Source of the DNA: Bacillus paralicheniformis
Lineage (GTDB): Bacteria > Bacillota > Bacilli > Bacillales > Bacillaceae
Assembly (NCBI RefSeq): GCF_001042485.2
Contig: NZ_LBMN02000035.1
Location: 310,001-374,000 of the forward strand
Length of the DNA stretch: 64,000 nt
Direction of reading: 5' to 3'
In this document: in pieces, positions 37,351 to 47,129 of the stretch
Layout of the letters: each line of letters starts with the position of its first letter
Numbering within the stretch: the first letter of the stretch is position 1
The notes under the pieces: model-generated
What the model was told of the DNA's origin: nothing
Databases searched by the model: none
Seen by the model: only the letters and a program-made list of their open reading frames with translations
Translations under genes and position numbers: made by a program

Positions 37351-37608
37351 ATGAATGAAACATTGCAGCAATACATGATGCTTGTCAAGGAAAACTACGA
37401 CACGATCAATGGACCTGATTACGCAGGCAAAGAGGAAGACATTGAAAAGCGAAAAAAACAAATCGCGCTTTACGCCAAAACGCTCCAGCAAGGTTTTTCA
37501 ACAGATGACGACTATGATGAATTCGCAGATGCCGTGATTAAATGCGCATACGGAGATCTGACAATGGAAGAATTAGAAACGGTTTATCGGGAATTAACGT
37601 CTTCATAA
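37351..37608 (+). CDS. ynfE: Conserved small protein YnfE
   Basis: An 85-residue acidic protein ([19 protein letters not shown], later [19 protein letters not shown]) that matches my memory of YnfE, the gene after bglC in B. subtilis. It is predicted to be helical and cytoplasmic; function unknown. ATG at 37351 has AAAGGAGA seven bases upstream, so the longer in-frame start at 37276 is not used. Confidence 0.8.
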   Translation: MNETLQQYMMLVKENYDTINGPDYAGKEEDIEKRKKQIALYAKTLQQGFSTDDDYDEFADAVIKCAYGDLTMEELETVYRELTSS

Positions 37609-37634
37609 TCAATAAAATAAGGGGGAGAAGAACC

Positions 37635-38146
37635 ATGAAAGATACGATCATGAAGACAGACCGGATGATTTTGCGAAAAATGAGGCGTGATGACGCGGAA
37701 AACCTGCTCGAAATCTTTTCTGACCCGACAGCCATGGAATATTATCCATCGACAAAGAATGAAAAACAGACATTGCAATGGATCGACTGGACGCTTGAAA
37801 ACTATGAAAAACACGGAACCGGACCGGCCTGTGGGTTGCCGAACATAAACAAACAGGCGAATTTCTAGGTCAATGCGGTATCGTGCCACAGGAAGTCGAA
37901 GGATCGGACGAAATGGAAATCGGCTATTTGTTTAAACGGAGCGTCTGGAAAAACGGCTATGCAACCGAAGCGGCATCAGCATGCAAACAGTATGGATTTG
38001 AGGCATTTCACCTGAAAAAAATCGTATCTTTACCTGATGCGAAAAATCTGCCGTCCAGAAAAGTTGCCGAACGAATCGGCATGACTTTAGAAAAAACGAT
38101 ACATAAATGGGGAAAAGAAATTGCCGTATATTCAGTTTATCGATAA
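37635..38146 (+). pseudogene. GNAT acetyltransferase broken by a 5-base tandem duplication
   Basis: A RimJ/RimL-type acetyltransferase in two frames. The first part (37635-37868) starts MKDTIMKTDRMILRKMRRDD behind GGGGGAG; the second, in another frame, gives LWVAEHKQTGEFLGQCGIV and then EIGYLFKRSVWKNGYATEAA, the acetyl-CoA-binding region. Between them ACCGG is repeated in tandem (37818-37822 and 37823-37827). Removing one copy joins the frames as G-T-G-L-W-V, giving a normal-sized enzyme of about 168 residues. The duplication is short enough to revert by slippage. Substrate unknown. Confidence 0.85.
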
Positions 38147-38154
38147 AATTTTTT

Positions 38155-38747
<593 letters not shown>

Positions 38748-39884
38748 TCACTTGTTGCTGGTCTTCTTGATCAAGTCCACGCCATCGTATGCCAGACTTT
38801 CCACACTTGCAGCCTTCTGCAGTATGTAATGATCAAAAAAGTTCTTCGTATAGTTTGTAACAAGATTTCGCATCTCCATAGCATCCCGTTCGCCTCTGAG
38901 TTCCTCATTAACACTGGTAAACACGATGTCGCAGTAATCTAAATGCGCAACACGATCAACAGAGAAATAATAGGTTTCCATGCTGTTGTTAGCGCCAATG
39001 ATCGCATTCATATTATAGTTAGGTTCAGAAAACAGTAGCAAAAAGGGTTTCTTCAGGTCGCTGTCGCGAAGGCCGAACGCACCGCTATCCAAGCCAATCC
39101 CGCAGGCGAACCGGTCGTCGTCCCGGCAAACAATCGCCGTCGTAGGCCCTCCATAAGAATGTCCGACTATGCCCATGCCGATGTCAAGCAACAATCTGCC
39201 CTTAAAGATGGAATTCAGTTCTCCAGAGTCCAGTTTGTAAAGATAATCGGCTACATACCTTACATCTTCTGCCTGTAATTCACTATACTTTGTTAACTTG
39301 GCAAGTATCGGCAGTGTAAGCACGTTACGGCACATCTCAATGGCAGTTTCATCGTCAGGCCGCATCTCCATCTTACCAGCCAACGCCAGCATCTCCGGAT
39401 CTTCAGAAAACGCCATAATGGCATCCGAAAAATCCTTTGATACATTAAACAGGCGCCCATCTTTACGCTTATACATCGTGCTATTCTGATGGCCGATGCT
39501 TACCACAACATATCCCATGCTTGCCAAGTCTGTACAGATCACTGTACCCCATTCTGGAGAACCGCCCCCGCCGCATACATAGAATAACACCGGATAGCGC
39601 TTTTCCTTCCCGGAGAGAGCAAGGTCGTCGTAACACTGGGTCTTGATATCTATAGAGTAAGCATCCTTCAACGCAGTGAGAAGTGGCTGCTCATCAAGCA
39701 TTTCGTAGACCTCAGGAAACATGTACGTTGATGCAGTCTTGCCTTCGCTACTGTCGGACGGATAGTACACAAACGCCGTCAGTTCTCTTTTTGAGTGGTC
39801 TGATGCCGTGTAATCAAAATCCATCTGGGTTCGACCGACAGTATAGCCGCCAATTGGTTCTGGAAATGCGTCATAAGTTTTCAT
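38748..39884 (-). CDS. Alpha/beta hydrolase, platelet-activating-factor acetylhydrolase-like
   Basis: A 378-residue hydrolase without a signal peptide. LFYVCGGGGSPEWGTVICTD is the oxyanion-hole region and GMGIVGHSYGGPTTAIVCRD holds the nucleophile serine (GHSYGG); a later HLDY probably gives the catalytic histidine. The sequence resembles the PAF acetylhydrolase/dienelactone-hydrolase type of lipase-like esterases, often annotated only as predicted hydrolases. AAGGGGGAAC precedes the ATG. It stands alone between a gene-poor region and a small membrane protein gene; substrate unknown. Confidence 0.78.
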   Translation of the reverse strand: MKTYDAFPEPIGGYTVGRTQMDFDYTASDHSKRELTAFVYYPSDSSEGKTASTYMFPEVYEMLDEQPLLTALKDAYSIDIKTQCYDDLALSGKEKRYPVLFYVCGGGGSPEWGTVICTDLASMGYVVVSIGHQNSTMYKRKDGRLFNVSKDFSDAIMAFSEDPEMLALAGKMEMRPDDETAIEMCRNVLTLPILAKLTKYSELQAEDVRYVADYLYKLDSGELNSIFKGRLLLDIGMGIVGHSYGGPTTAIVCRDDDRFACGIGLDSGAFGLRDSDLKKPFLLLFSEPNYNMNAIIGANNSMETYYFSVDRVAHLDYCDIVFTSVNEELRGERDAMEMRNLVTNYTKNFFDHYILQKAASVESLAYDGVDLIKKTSNK

Positions 39885-40000
39885 TTTCTTGTTCCCCCTT
39901 AATTAATAAAAGTCAGCAAAGTACTTGCTGAAGATTCAAAGAAAAGCCACAATTTTATATAGACACTTCTTAATGGAGGTAACTTAAAATTAATTTGTTA

Positions 40001-40180
40001 TTATAAAAATGGGGGACGGTAATAGACTAAAGTTAGTGAAATAAGAGCTTCTACAAATGAAATCGAAATGATAATCTTATGATTCACAGGTGATTTTCTA
40101 GATATTAACTTTTGACCGATATAGTTTAGGAAATAAAACACAAGAAAGAAGCATACGATTCCAAAAATAACTCCAGACAA
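40001..40180 (-). CDS. Small membrane protein, 59 residues, unknown
   Basis: A frame with two membrane segments (SGVIFGIVCFFLVFYFLNYI and IISISFVEALISLTLVYY). The TTG at 40180 is preferred because AAGGGGGGAGG lies just before it; an ATG at 40210 has no ribosome site. It follows the TetR gene by 61 bases on the same strand and may be the last gene of that transcript. No family recognised. Confidence 0.5.
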   Translation of the reverse strand: MSGVIFGIVCFFLVFYFLNYIGQKLISRKSPVNHKIIISISFVEALISLTLVYYRPPFL

Positions 40181-40241
40181 GCGGCCTCCCCCCTTCTGCC
40201 TTTCAACCATGGATTCCAGCTCTAAATTAAATCAGATGCAC

Positions 40242-40799
40242 CTACAACAGTCCGCGCCAAAAAATATCAAATGATATCTCTAAAGACCGTTCAAATGATT
40301 GTTTGTTTTCGTATACCAGTTGAATGTTAAGCCCGTCATAAAGCGTAATAAAGCCTATCGCACATTTCTCCGGCGGACAGTTCACATCCGATTCCTTAAA
40401 AACATTCGCTACCTGTTCTTTTAAAGTATGCAGATATAAAAGGTATTGGGCTGAAATAAAATCGCTTACTTCAGCAGGCGCCTTAAAGGACATTGCCTGC
40501 AAAAAAGCTACATTTGGCAATGCATGAAAACGGACTTGGGTTTCTTTTAAAAAGTCATATATTTGACTCTTTGCAGGTATATGTTTTCTTGAATCGAAGA
40601 ATTCGTTGATAAATGAAATTTCCTCTTCCACAATCTCAGGGTATATTTCTATCAGCAGCTCTTTTTTTGACGAAAAATGATAAGCGAGAGATTGTTTTCT
40701 GATTCCCAATTCTTTTGCAATATGCGACATTTTGACTCCCTCATATCCCAATTCATTAAATTGGCGAACCGCTGTACGCTTTATATTCTCTCTGGTCAA
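40242..40799 (-). CDS. TetR-family regulator
   Basis: A 185-residue repressor with an N-terminal helix-turn-helix (MSHIAKELGIRKQSLAYHFSSKKELL, recognition helix KQSLAYHF) and a variable ligand-binding part. It follows the MFS transporter gene by 21 bases in the same transcript and is expected to repress it. A perfect palindrome before the transporter gene is the likely operator. The ligand is unknown; a drug or natural product is usual for such pairs. Confidence 0.88.
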   Translation of the reverse strand: MTRENIKRTAVRQFNELGYEGVKMSHIAKELGIRKQSLAYHFSSKKELLIEIYPEIVEEEISFINEFFDSRKHIPAKSQIYDFLKETQVRFHALPNVAFLQAMSFKAPAEVSDFISAQYLLYLHTLKEQVANVFKESDVNCPPEKCAIGFITLYDGLNIQLVYENKQSFERSLEISFDIFWRGLL

Positions 40800-40820
40800 T
40801 ATACCGTCCTCCCCTATTTT

Positions 40821-41999
40821 TCAGGCTGTTTTTCTCTTCATGCAGATATATAAAATATATAATAAAAGAAACAGAAGGTACATGAAAATGGCGGTAATAT
40901 AGATCTCCCGATAGGAATAAACCGTCGCCACCAAACCTAATAATAAGGACCCTCCGCCAATCCCCATATCGAAAAAATTAAAGAACGTTCCCATTGCATC
41001 CTCATGTTCATGCTCTTCCACAAGATTGATACACCATGTTTGGACGGCGGGAAATATTGAGCCGAAACCAAACCCATAGCATATAGCCGCTGTAAAAAAC
41101 ATTGTATTTGTTTGTGCGAAATATAATATTGACAGCCCTGCTATGGAAAACAGCGAGGCGGGAATAAGGATGGCGGCAGCTCCGCATCGGTCAAATACCC
41201 TGCCGGAAATAAGCCGTATAAAAAAACTGGCTCCTGCAATCAAAAAGAAAAACATCCCGACACTTTGAAACCCCTTTTCAATCGCATAGAGCGAAAAGAA
41301 AGACATAATTCCAGATGCAGCAATACCAACGAATAAAATAAGAATTGACGGAAGCAGCACACGTTTTTCTAATACTTTTAACTTTGCAGTGCCCTTTCCG
41401 CCAGTATCCTTTGTTTCCGGCTGTCTGCGCACGAAAACAGCCATTAGCGCCGCCAGCAAAAGAACGGACATCCCGCCTAAAAAAAGTCTTTGAAAATTAT
41501 AAAGCTCCAGAGTCGCGATACCGATCATCGGTCCAACGGAAACAGCAATTGTCTCACCTACTCCAAAATATCCAATGCCTTCACCCCTGCGCTCTTTAGG
41601 AATAATTTCAGCTGCGATTGTTGCAAAATAGGTCGTCGCTAATCCAAACCCGGCGCCATGTATTAAGCGAATCAGTAATAAAGCGGTGACATCAGACGCC
41701 AGGTAATAGGCGCCTGTTGAGAAAGCGCTGATCACAAGTCCTAAAATGAGCAAATATTTTTTATTGAACCGTAAAGCCAATGCCCCTGCAAAAGGACGAA
41801 CAGCAATTGCAGAGATCATAAAAATACCCGTGACATAGCCGACTTGTTTTGCCCCTCCTCCAATAGCCGTCACAAACAAAGGCAATGTCGGCAATAACAT
41901 TTCAAATACCATAAACAAGAAAGCATTTGCAAGCGTCACAAAAACAAATGACAATGACCATATTTTTGCAGTATTTATTTTTTCTACATTCAATTCCAT
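40821..41999 (-). CDS. MFS efflux transporter
   Basis: A 392-residue transporter with twelve hydrophobic segments of the drug:H+ antiporter-1 type. LLPTLPLFVTAIGG, GAGFGLATTYFATIAAEIIP and ERRGEGIGYFGVGETIAVSVGP carry the motif regions found in exporters (motif C-like glycines in helix 5). The ATG at 41999 has GAGAGG seven bases upstream. With the TetR gene it forms a two-gene, self-controlled efflux unit; the substrate is unknown. Confidence 0.87.
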   Translation of the reverse strand: MELNVEKINTAKIWSLSFVFVTLANAFLFMVFEMLLPTLPLFVTAIGGGAKQVGYVTGIFMISAIAVRPFAGALALRFNKKYLLILGLVISAFSTGAYYLASDVTALLLIRLIHGAGFGLATTYFATIAAEIIPKERRGEGIGYFGVGETIAVSVGPMIGIATLELYNFQRLFLGGMSVLLLAALMAVFVRRQPETKDTGGKGTAKLKVLEKRVLLPSILILFVGIAASGIMSFFSLYAIEKGFQSVGMFFFLIAGASFFIRLISGRVFDRCGAAAILIPASLFSIAGLSILYFAQTNTMFFTAAICYGFGFGSIFPAVQTWCINLVEEHEHEDAMGTFFNFFDMGIGGGSLLLGLVATVYSYREIYITAIFMYLLFLLLYILYICMKRKTA

Positions 42000-42050
42000 T
42001 TGGCTACCTCTCACTCACTGATTTTATTTTTCTTCTTAAGCATTCACTTT

Positions 42051-42068
42051 AACTGACCACAGTCAGTT
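42051..42068. promoter_or_regulatory. Palindromic operator of the TetR/MFS unit
   Basis: AACTGAC-CACA-GTCAGTT is a perfect 7-base inverted repeat 52 bases before the MFS start, the size and position expected for a TetR-type operator. A further half-site AACTGAC occurs at 42134-42140. Confidence 0.6.
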
Positions 42069-42188
42069 TGTAAATATAATTTTATAAAATTTAAGCTATT
42101 AATAAGCAGAATTTAAAAAATAAAACTTGATTAAACTGACTGTTGACAGATAGAAGTTGAGTCGCAAAGGGTATCTTCCAATAAATAA

Positions 42189-42215
42189 AAAAGCTACTCT
42201 CAAAGAGTAGCTTTT
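42189..42215 (-). terminator. Terminator of the beta-helix protein gene
   Basis: AAGCTACTCT and AGAGTAGCTT with flanking A/T pairs form a 12-base stem around CAA. The run of T is on the minus strand (CTTTTTTATTT), matching the gene that ends at 42278. Confidence 0.85.
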
Positions 42216-42277
42216 GTGGTGCGTGCAGGCATTAAACTTCCATACGCTTCATAAATTAAGCCTGTTTTCCTATGAAA

Positions 42278-43684
42278 TTATTTAACGACCGGCCAAGCCG
42301 GTGAAGCCGGATCTAATGTAAAGTCATAAGACGTCTCGTCGCGATACATCGGATCGGCATAAATCGAGTCTTGATCTTGATTTGTTGCATTTTGATACGA
42401 CGAAAACGAGTTGTATTCATTCTGTTTCCAAATCCACAGACCGTCTTTGCCGGCTTCCTTGTGGTACACGTTATGATTCACTTTATTTCCTTCATTTTTC
42501 GTAAAGTCGTTTGCGATAAATATTCGCGAATCGCTTGCTGTGATGATGTTCTTTTCAATTTTGTTGCTTTTTGTGTCATACTGGAGCAAAAGTTGTCCGC
42601 CGTCCAGCCCCTTTGTATCATTGCGGTAAACAATATTGTGCGCAATAACAGAATGGCTGGTGCCTCCCCGCTTTTGGTCGTATCCGCCGATAGAAATGCC
42701 CGTGTACGCATTCTCATACACTTTGTTGTCGGTTATTTGAATATCATCAGCATATTTCCCTTTATGTTCAGACGTTGCTTCTATCCCGATATCGTTGCCG
42801 TAGACCGTGTTTTTCTTAATGTCAATGCTTTGTCCTCCGTCAACATAAATTCCGCCCGCAGAGTAATCATCCCCATAGGCGGGATTTCCGTAAGTGGAGT
42901 TATTGTAAACCGTGTTGTTTTCTACGATACCGTTGCGCACAAAATCGTTTTGAGCGGCCGTTCCTTCATAACCGATCAGATCAATTCCAATGTTGTTGTT
43001 GTCGCGAACCATATTGCCTCTCACCGTGAAACCGTCAATGTTTCCGTTCAGCACAACCGCTTCACTCGCTCCGAGTGTCAGCTTTTCAACCGTATTGTCC
43101 TCGATCTTAATGTCTTTCATGCTGCCGGAGCCATAGACGGCAATCCCGTGGGCATTGCCGTCATCCGCTGTTGTTTTTATATCCCGGACGTGATTGTTTT
43201 TAATGGTAATATGACTGCTGGAGCCTGAAACATAAATTCCCATGGCGGTTGCTTCTTCCGATGAAACGGAAAGGTCTTGAATCGTAAGGCCGCTGATTGT
43301 GATGTACTGTTGATTGTGAATCTGAATGAGCGGTGTTTCATATTCAGCGTCCTGAATAGATTTTCCGCTGATGACGACTTTTTCATTCTCATAGTTTTGA
43401 AATGTGATAGGCTTTTCAGCTGACCCGCTCTCCTTCACATCAAGCGTTTCATGATACGTGCCTTCCCGAATCATAACAGTTGTGCCAGGGACAGCTTTTT
43501 TTGCTGCATGTCCCAGAGTTCGAAACGGCTTTTCTTTCGTTCCTTCATTTTGATCATTTCCATCGGGGGAAACATACAAGCTGTTAGCCGGTTCTGCTTC
43601 TTTTGCTCCGGTCTTATCGTAAGCAAAAGCGATGATAACAGAAACTAAAATACACGCTGATAAAATAAAATACCATTTTCTCAT
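42278..43684 (-). CDS. Secreted right-handed parallel beta-helix protein
   Basis: A 468-residue protein with an N-terminal hydrophobic segment (WYFILSACILVSVIIAFAY) serving as signal or anchor. LYVSPDGNDQNEGTKEKPFR is the DUF1565-like opening of PL9-type pectate lyases and related proteins, and the body is a chain of about 20-25-residue turns (ITIKNNHVRDI, IKIEDNTVEKL, FTVRGNMVRDN, IDIKKNTVYGN) typical of a parallel beta-helix. It may bind or cut a polysaccharide, for example pectin or a bacterial polymer; no catalytic residues can be named with confidence. The gene ends in a strong terminator. Confidence 0.78.
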   Translation of the reverse strand: MRKWYFILSACILVSVIIAFAYDKTGAKEAEPANSLYVSPDGNDQNEGTKEKPFRTLGHAAKKAVPGTTVMIREGTYHETLDVKESGSAEKPITFQNYENEKVVISGKSIQDAEYETPLIQIHNQQYITISGLTIQDLSVSSEEATAMGIYVSGSSSHITIKNNHVRDIKTTADDGNAHGIAVYGSGSMKDIKIEDNTVEKLTLGASEAVVLNGNIDGFTVRGNMVRDNNNIGIDLIGYEGTAAQNDFVRNGIVENNTVYNNSTYGNPAYGDDYSAGGIYVDGGQSIDIKKNTVYGNDIGIEATSEHKGKYADDIQITDNKVYENAYTGISIGGYDQKRGGTSHSVIAHNIVYRNDTKGLDGGQLLLQYDTKSNKIEKNIITASDSRIFIANDFTKNEGNKVNHNVYHKEAGKDGLWIWKQNEYNSFSSYQNATNQDQDSIYADPMYRDETSYDFTLDPASPAWPVVK

Positions 43685-43776
43685 ACTCAGCTCTCTTTTC
43701 TTTTCAAAATGGATAAACTAACACCATTATAGAATATCCATTTATGGAAAACCATCGCAAACATTTGAAAGAAAAA

Positions 43777-43802
43777 GGCAACCCTTTGATCACAGGGTTG
43801 CC
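43777..43802 (-). terminator. Terminator of brnQ
   Basis: GGCAACCCT and AGGGTTGCC form a perfect 9-base stem around TTGATCAC; TTTTTC follows on the minus strand. Confidence 0.9.
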
Positions 43803-43821
43803 TCCATGTTTATGAGTTTAT

Positions 43822-45138
43822 TCAGCACTTCCGCAGCCTATGAATAATATAGCCGCCTATTCCTCCTAGAATCGCCGGAAGCACCCATCCTAATCCGATG
43901 TCATACATCGGGAGAAACTGATTGAAAACTTGATTAATAGCTGCAATTTTGAGTCCGGCAGCATTCAGGCCGTCAAACAGGCTGATGATAAAGGTCATTA
44001 TCAGACTGCCTTGATACACTTCCCTCTTCCCTTTAAATAAGGGATGTAAAAATGTTAAGAATATTAAAGAAATCGCAATGGGATACAAAGTTGTTAAAAC
44101 CGGCATTGAAACGTTAATCAGCTGTGTTAATCCTATATTTGCTACAAGGGTGCTGAACATTGATAAGATGACAGCAATTTTTTTGTAGGAGATGTTTGGA
44201 AACAAGCCGTGGAAAAACGAAGAGCATGCTGTGATGAGTCCCACACTTGTTGTCAGACATGCCACTGTGATCATTAAGCCCAAAAAAACGGAACCATATG
44301 GTCCGAAATAATAGGATGAAACCTTCGCTAAAACCTCGGCTCCATTTTCTAATAGACCCAGTTTTTCAACGCTGGAAGCCCCCATGTATGAAAGCGCTGA
44401 ATAGATCAGAGCCAGGAGCGCTGCTGCAATCGCCGTCGATTTTGCACAAACGATCATGAGCTGTTTTTTGGAGACCGCTCCCTTCTCTTTCATGGCGTTC
44501 ACAATGATGATTCCAAATACAAAAGCGACAAGGGCATCAAGTGTAAAGTAACCTTCTTTGAACCCTTTAAAAAACACGTGTGATGCATATCCTGCAGACG
44601 GAGCTTGAAAGCTTCCGATTGGATGAATAATTGCCGTAACGACGAGTAATCCGATAAATGTTAATTTAATAGGAGTTAAAAATTTTCCGATAACATCAAT
44701 AATTTTAGTTGGATTCAGAGACAGCAAGCAGGCCACCGTGAAAAATAATACGGTAAATATGATTAAGGCGACAGGGCTTGCATCATGAGATAAAAAAGGT
44801 TTAACCCCTATTTCAAACGATACATTACCGGATCTGGGAATCGCGAAAAAAGGGCCGATTGCTAAATAGAGAACCGTCGTAAATACAATTCCGAACAATG
44901 GATGCACACGACTGGCCAGAGACTGCAAATCATTTTTTCCTGAAAAAACGAATGCGGTAATGGCGAGTAATGGCAATCCGACTCCGGTCACTAAGAATCC
45001 TGCATTGGCTGTCCATACATTCTCTCCGGCCATCTGACCAAGCATAGGCGGGAAAATGAGATTTCCTGCACCGAAAAATAATGCAAACAACATTAGTCCT
45101 ATGATTAGGATAAATGAAAAAGGAATTTTTTTTGCCAT
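43822..45138 (-). CDS. brnQ: Branched-chain amino acid:cation symporter BrnQ
   Basis: A 438-residue membrane protein of the LIVCS family, with twelve segments, for uptake of leucine, isoleucine and valine. LFFGAGNLIFPPMLGQMAG near residue 20 is the family signature, and FAIPRSGNVSFEIGVKPF follows. The second of two adjacent ATG codons (45138) is seven bases from GGAGG and is used. No T-box or other leader was found upstream. It sits near azlCD and the valine catabolic genes. Confidence 0.92.
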   Translation of the reverse strand: MAKKIPFSFILIIGLMLFALFFGAGNLIFPPMLGQMAGENVWTANAGFLVTGVGLPLLAITAFVFSGKNDLQSLASRVHPLFGIVFTTVLYLAIGPFFAIPRSGNVSFEIGVKPFLSHDASPVALIIFTVLFFTVACLLSLNPTKIIDVIGKFLTPIKLTFIGLLVVTAIIHPIGSFQAPSAGYASHVFFKGFKEGYFTLDALVAFVFGIIIVNAMKEKGAVSKKQLMIVCAKSTAIAAALLALIYSALSYMGASSVEKLGLLENGAEVLAKVSSYYFGPYGSVFLGLMITVACLTTSVGLITACSSFFHGLFPNISYKKIAVILSMFSTLVANIGLTQLINVSMPVLTTLYPIAISLIFLTFLHPLFKGKREVYQGSLIMTFIISLFDGLNAAGLKIAAINQVFNQFLPMYDIGLGWVLPAILGGIGGYIIHRLRKC

Positions 45139-45361
45139 CATGAGTCCTCCGATTCGGGTTAAGCTATTAGTGTGTTTGTAGTAGTCAGCAGTGTAGCACG
45201 ATAAAAATTTCATAAATGAATGTCCTGAATTATCAGTAAATATTAAATAAAAGTACTATCCTACTATAGTAGCTGTTGCTTGTATTGTCAAAGGTTTAGT
45301 TTGTAATGATAGAACCGGACGCTCTTTCTTGCTGAAATACAAGATCAAGTAACTTGAAATC

Positions 45362-45820
45362 TTAAACATGTTCATCAAGTTCAATAAAGTAGTGATTTTT
45401 ACGATAAGATACGGCATCCATTGTAGCTATCAGATTTTCTCCATGCAAGATGTCGATTCGGTAGAAGCCTGTGCGGAAGTTTCGTTTTTCCTCTTTCGCA
45501 CGGGCAGTTATCTTGTCTCCTGGTTTAGCTGATTCAATAAACTGGATTGTTGTGGTGAGTCCTAAAGATGTTTTTCCGTATGCATTACATGCCGCTGAAA
45601 AAGCGTGATCGGCTAAGGCATAAATGACGGCTCCGTGAACTGTCCCGTAAGCATTTACCATATGGCTTTGTACTTCAAGAACGGCCTCTGCAAGACCTGC
45701 CCGAAACTTTGTTAACTCAATTCCCAGCGATCGGGCATACGGATCGTTCTTTACTTGCCTATGGATTTGGTCATAGTGTTTTTCGTGAATGTTCACTTCA
45801 TCGATTTTTCTCTTCATCAT
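45362..45820 (-). CDS. PaaI-type hotdog-fold acyl-CoA thioesterase
   Basis: A 152-residue protein of the PaaI thioesterase family. MVNAYGTVHGAVIYALADHA holds the HGA/hotdog helix with the catalytic aspartate region, and TTTIQFIESAKPGDKITA follows. It hydrolyses a CoA thioester; substrate unknown, although phenylacetyl-type CoA esters are classic for the family. AAGGAGGAGACG precedes the ATG. It is 27 bases downstream of azlD on the same strand, so may belong to the azl transcript. Confidence 0.85.
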   Translation of the reverse strand: MMKRKIDEVNIHEKHYDQIHRQVKNDPYARSLGIELTKFRAGLAEAVLEVQSHMVNAYGTVHGAVIYALADHAFSAACNAYGKTSLGLTTTIQFIESAKPGDKITARAKEEKRNFRTGFYRIDILHGENLIATMDAVSYRKNHYFIELDEHV

Positions 45821-45847
45821 CGTCTCCTCCTTTGGTCATGAGGTTGT

Positions 45848-46183
45848 TCAATTAAAAACCCATTGCACCAGTATCATATAGATAATCGTTCCTCCGGCAA
45901 TAGAAAGGAGCATATTTTTCTTCCAAAAATGAAGCAGCGCAACTGCCGCTGCCCCGATCAGTTCGGGGATTCCGCGGCTGCCGGAAAGCAGGCTCACATC
46001 CTTAAAACAATAAACGATCAAAAGTCCGATTACCGCTGAAGGAAGCACTTTTCCAAGGTATTGAACATATGTCGGCGTAGGTTTGTCCGATGGAAAAATC
46101 ATAAAAGGAAGAAACCTTGTCAGCATTGTGCCTAACACGATCATGGCAATCGTGATCATTTGCTGTGTAAAACTCATCGTCAT
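45848..46183 (-). CDS. azlD: Branched-chain amino acid exporter small subunit AzlD
   Basis: A 111-residue protein with four hydrophobic segments, beginning [20 protein letters not shown] and with [15 protein letters not shown], typical for AzlD. It forms an exporter of branched-chain amino acids (and analogues such as 4-azaleucine) with AzlC. Its ATG overlaps the azlC stop, so the two are coupled. Confidence 0.88.
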   Translation of the reverse strand: MTMSFTQQMITIAMIVLGTMLTRFLPFMIFPSDKPTPTYVQYLGKVLPSAVIGLLIVYCFKDVSLLSGSRGIPELIGAAAVALLHFWKKNMLLSIAGGTIIYMILVQWVFN

Positions 46184-46890
46184 ACAGTAACCTCAGCTTT
46201 CTCTAATGGTTTTCTAAGGACAGTAAGTACCCCGAGAATGGCCAGCATAGCTGGGATAATGAAGTGATTTCCGCCAAAGATGATCAGACTGACTGCAGAA
46301 AGTCCGAGTCCTGCAAGCGCGCTGTGGTGCTTTTTCTCTTTCATCCATTGTTCTATGAAAATTACCACAAAAAGAGCAGTCATCACAAAATCGAGCCCTT
46401 CTGTGTTGAACCGGACAAAAGATCCGAAAACGCCGCCGATCGCCGCTCCTATCACCCAATAGAAATGATTGAACAGCGTCACGAAGAACATAAACCAGCC
46501 CTTGTCTATATCCTTTGGAACATTTACGGTACAATTGATAGAAAAAGATTCGTCGCACAGTCCATAAATCAGATAAAACTTTTTTCTGCCTGTTCCCCTA
46601 TACTTATCCAACATAGAAATGCCATAAAACAAATGGCGTGCGTTCACCATGAGGGTTAGAAATAGGGCATTCGTCGGATTAAAGGCGGCAAGAAGTAAAT
46701 TGGCCGCAACAAACTCCATTGATCCTGCAAAAATAGCGAAGCTCATTATGATAGGGTAAATTGCATTGAACCCTAAGGAATTCATATAAATTCCATAGGC
46801 GATCCCCAAAAAAACAAAGCCTGCAAGAATAGGTACGGTATATGGAAAAGCCGCTCGACATGCACTCCATATATGATCTCTTTTTGTCAC
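46180..46890 (-). CDS. azlC: Branched-chain amino acid exporter large subunit AzlC
   Basis: A membrane protein of the AzlC/YgaZ family (about 236 residues with the start used). [20 protein letters not shown] and [17 protein letters not shown] are the family signatures, and [12 protein letters not shown] follows. The start is uncertain: GTG at 46890 is about eleven bases behind AGAGG and GTG at 46899 only two; ATGs further upstream (46938, 46953) fall inside the regulator-box region and would leave no room for a promoter. Four TTGTATGGA-type boxes lie between it and the divergent MocR-type regulator, which probably controls it. Confidence 0.85.
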   Translation of the reverse strand: MTKRDHIWSACRAAFPYTVPILAGFVFLGIAYGIYMNSLGFNAIYPIIMSFAIFAGSMEFVAANLLLAAFNPTNALFLTLMVNARHLFYGISMLDKYRGTGRKKFYLIYGLCDESFSINCTVNVPKDIDKGWFMFFVTLFNHFYWVIGAAIGGVFGSFVRFNTEGLDFVMTALFVVIFIEQWMKEKKHHSALAGLGLSAVSLIIFGGNHFIIPAMLAILGVLTVLRKPLEKAEVTV

Positions 46891-46918
46891 ATGGTTCACA
46901 TCCTCTGTTACCAGCTTT

Positions 46919-47109
46919 ATTCCATACAAATTTAACATACGAAATCCATACAATAAACAAGATAATTGTATGGATTACAATTATTTAGTTTAAAAAAAGC
47001 CCCATTTTCAGGGACTTTTACAGATCGGGCCTCCTTTAATTGTCCCCTCTTTAAAACTTCCCGTTCTGCATTTGAATTCCAAACTATTGATGATATTATT
47101 GTATGGAAT
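46919..47109. promoter_or_regulatory. Four TTGTATGGA boxes in the azlC / MocR-regulator interval
   Basis: ATTCCATACAAAT (46919-46931), AATCCATACAAT (46943-46954), its exact mirror ATTGTATGGATT (46965-46976) and ATTGTATGGAAT (47098-47109). The middle two form a perfect 12-base inverted repeat. The last follows the likely -10 box (TATTAT, 47094-47099) of the regulator gene directly, pointing to autoregulation. They are the probable binding sites of the MocR-type protein. Confidence 0.72.
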
Positions 47110-47129
47110 TTAAATGTAGGAGGAGCAAA

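Noticed and set aside
45139-45361. Search for a T-box or other leader upstream of brnQ
   Set aside because: No T-box sequence, specifier stem or antiterminator pair could be found.
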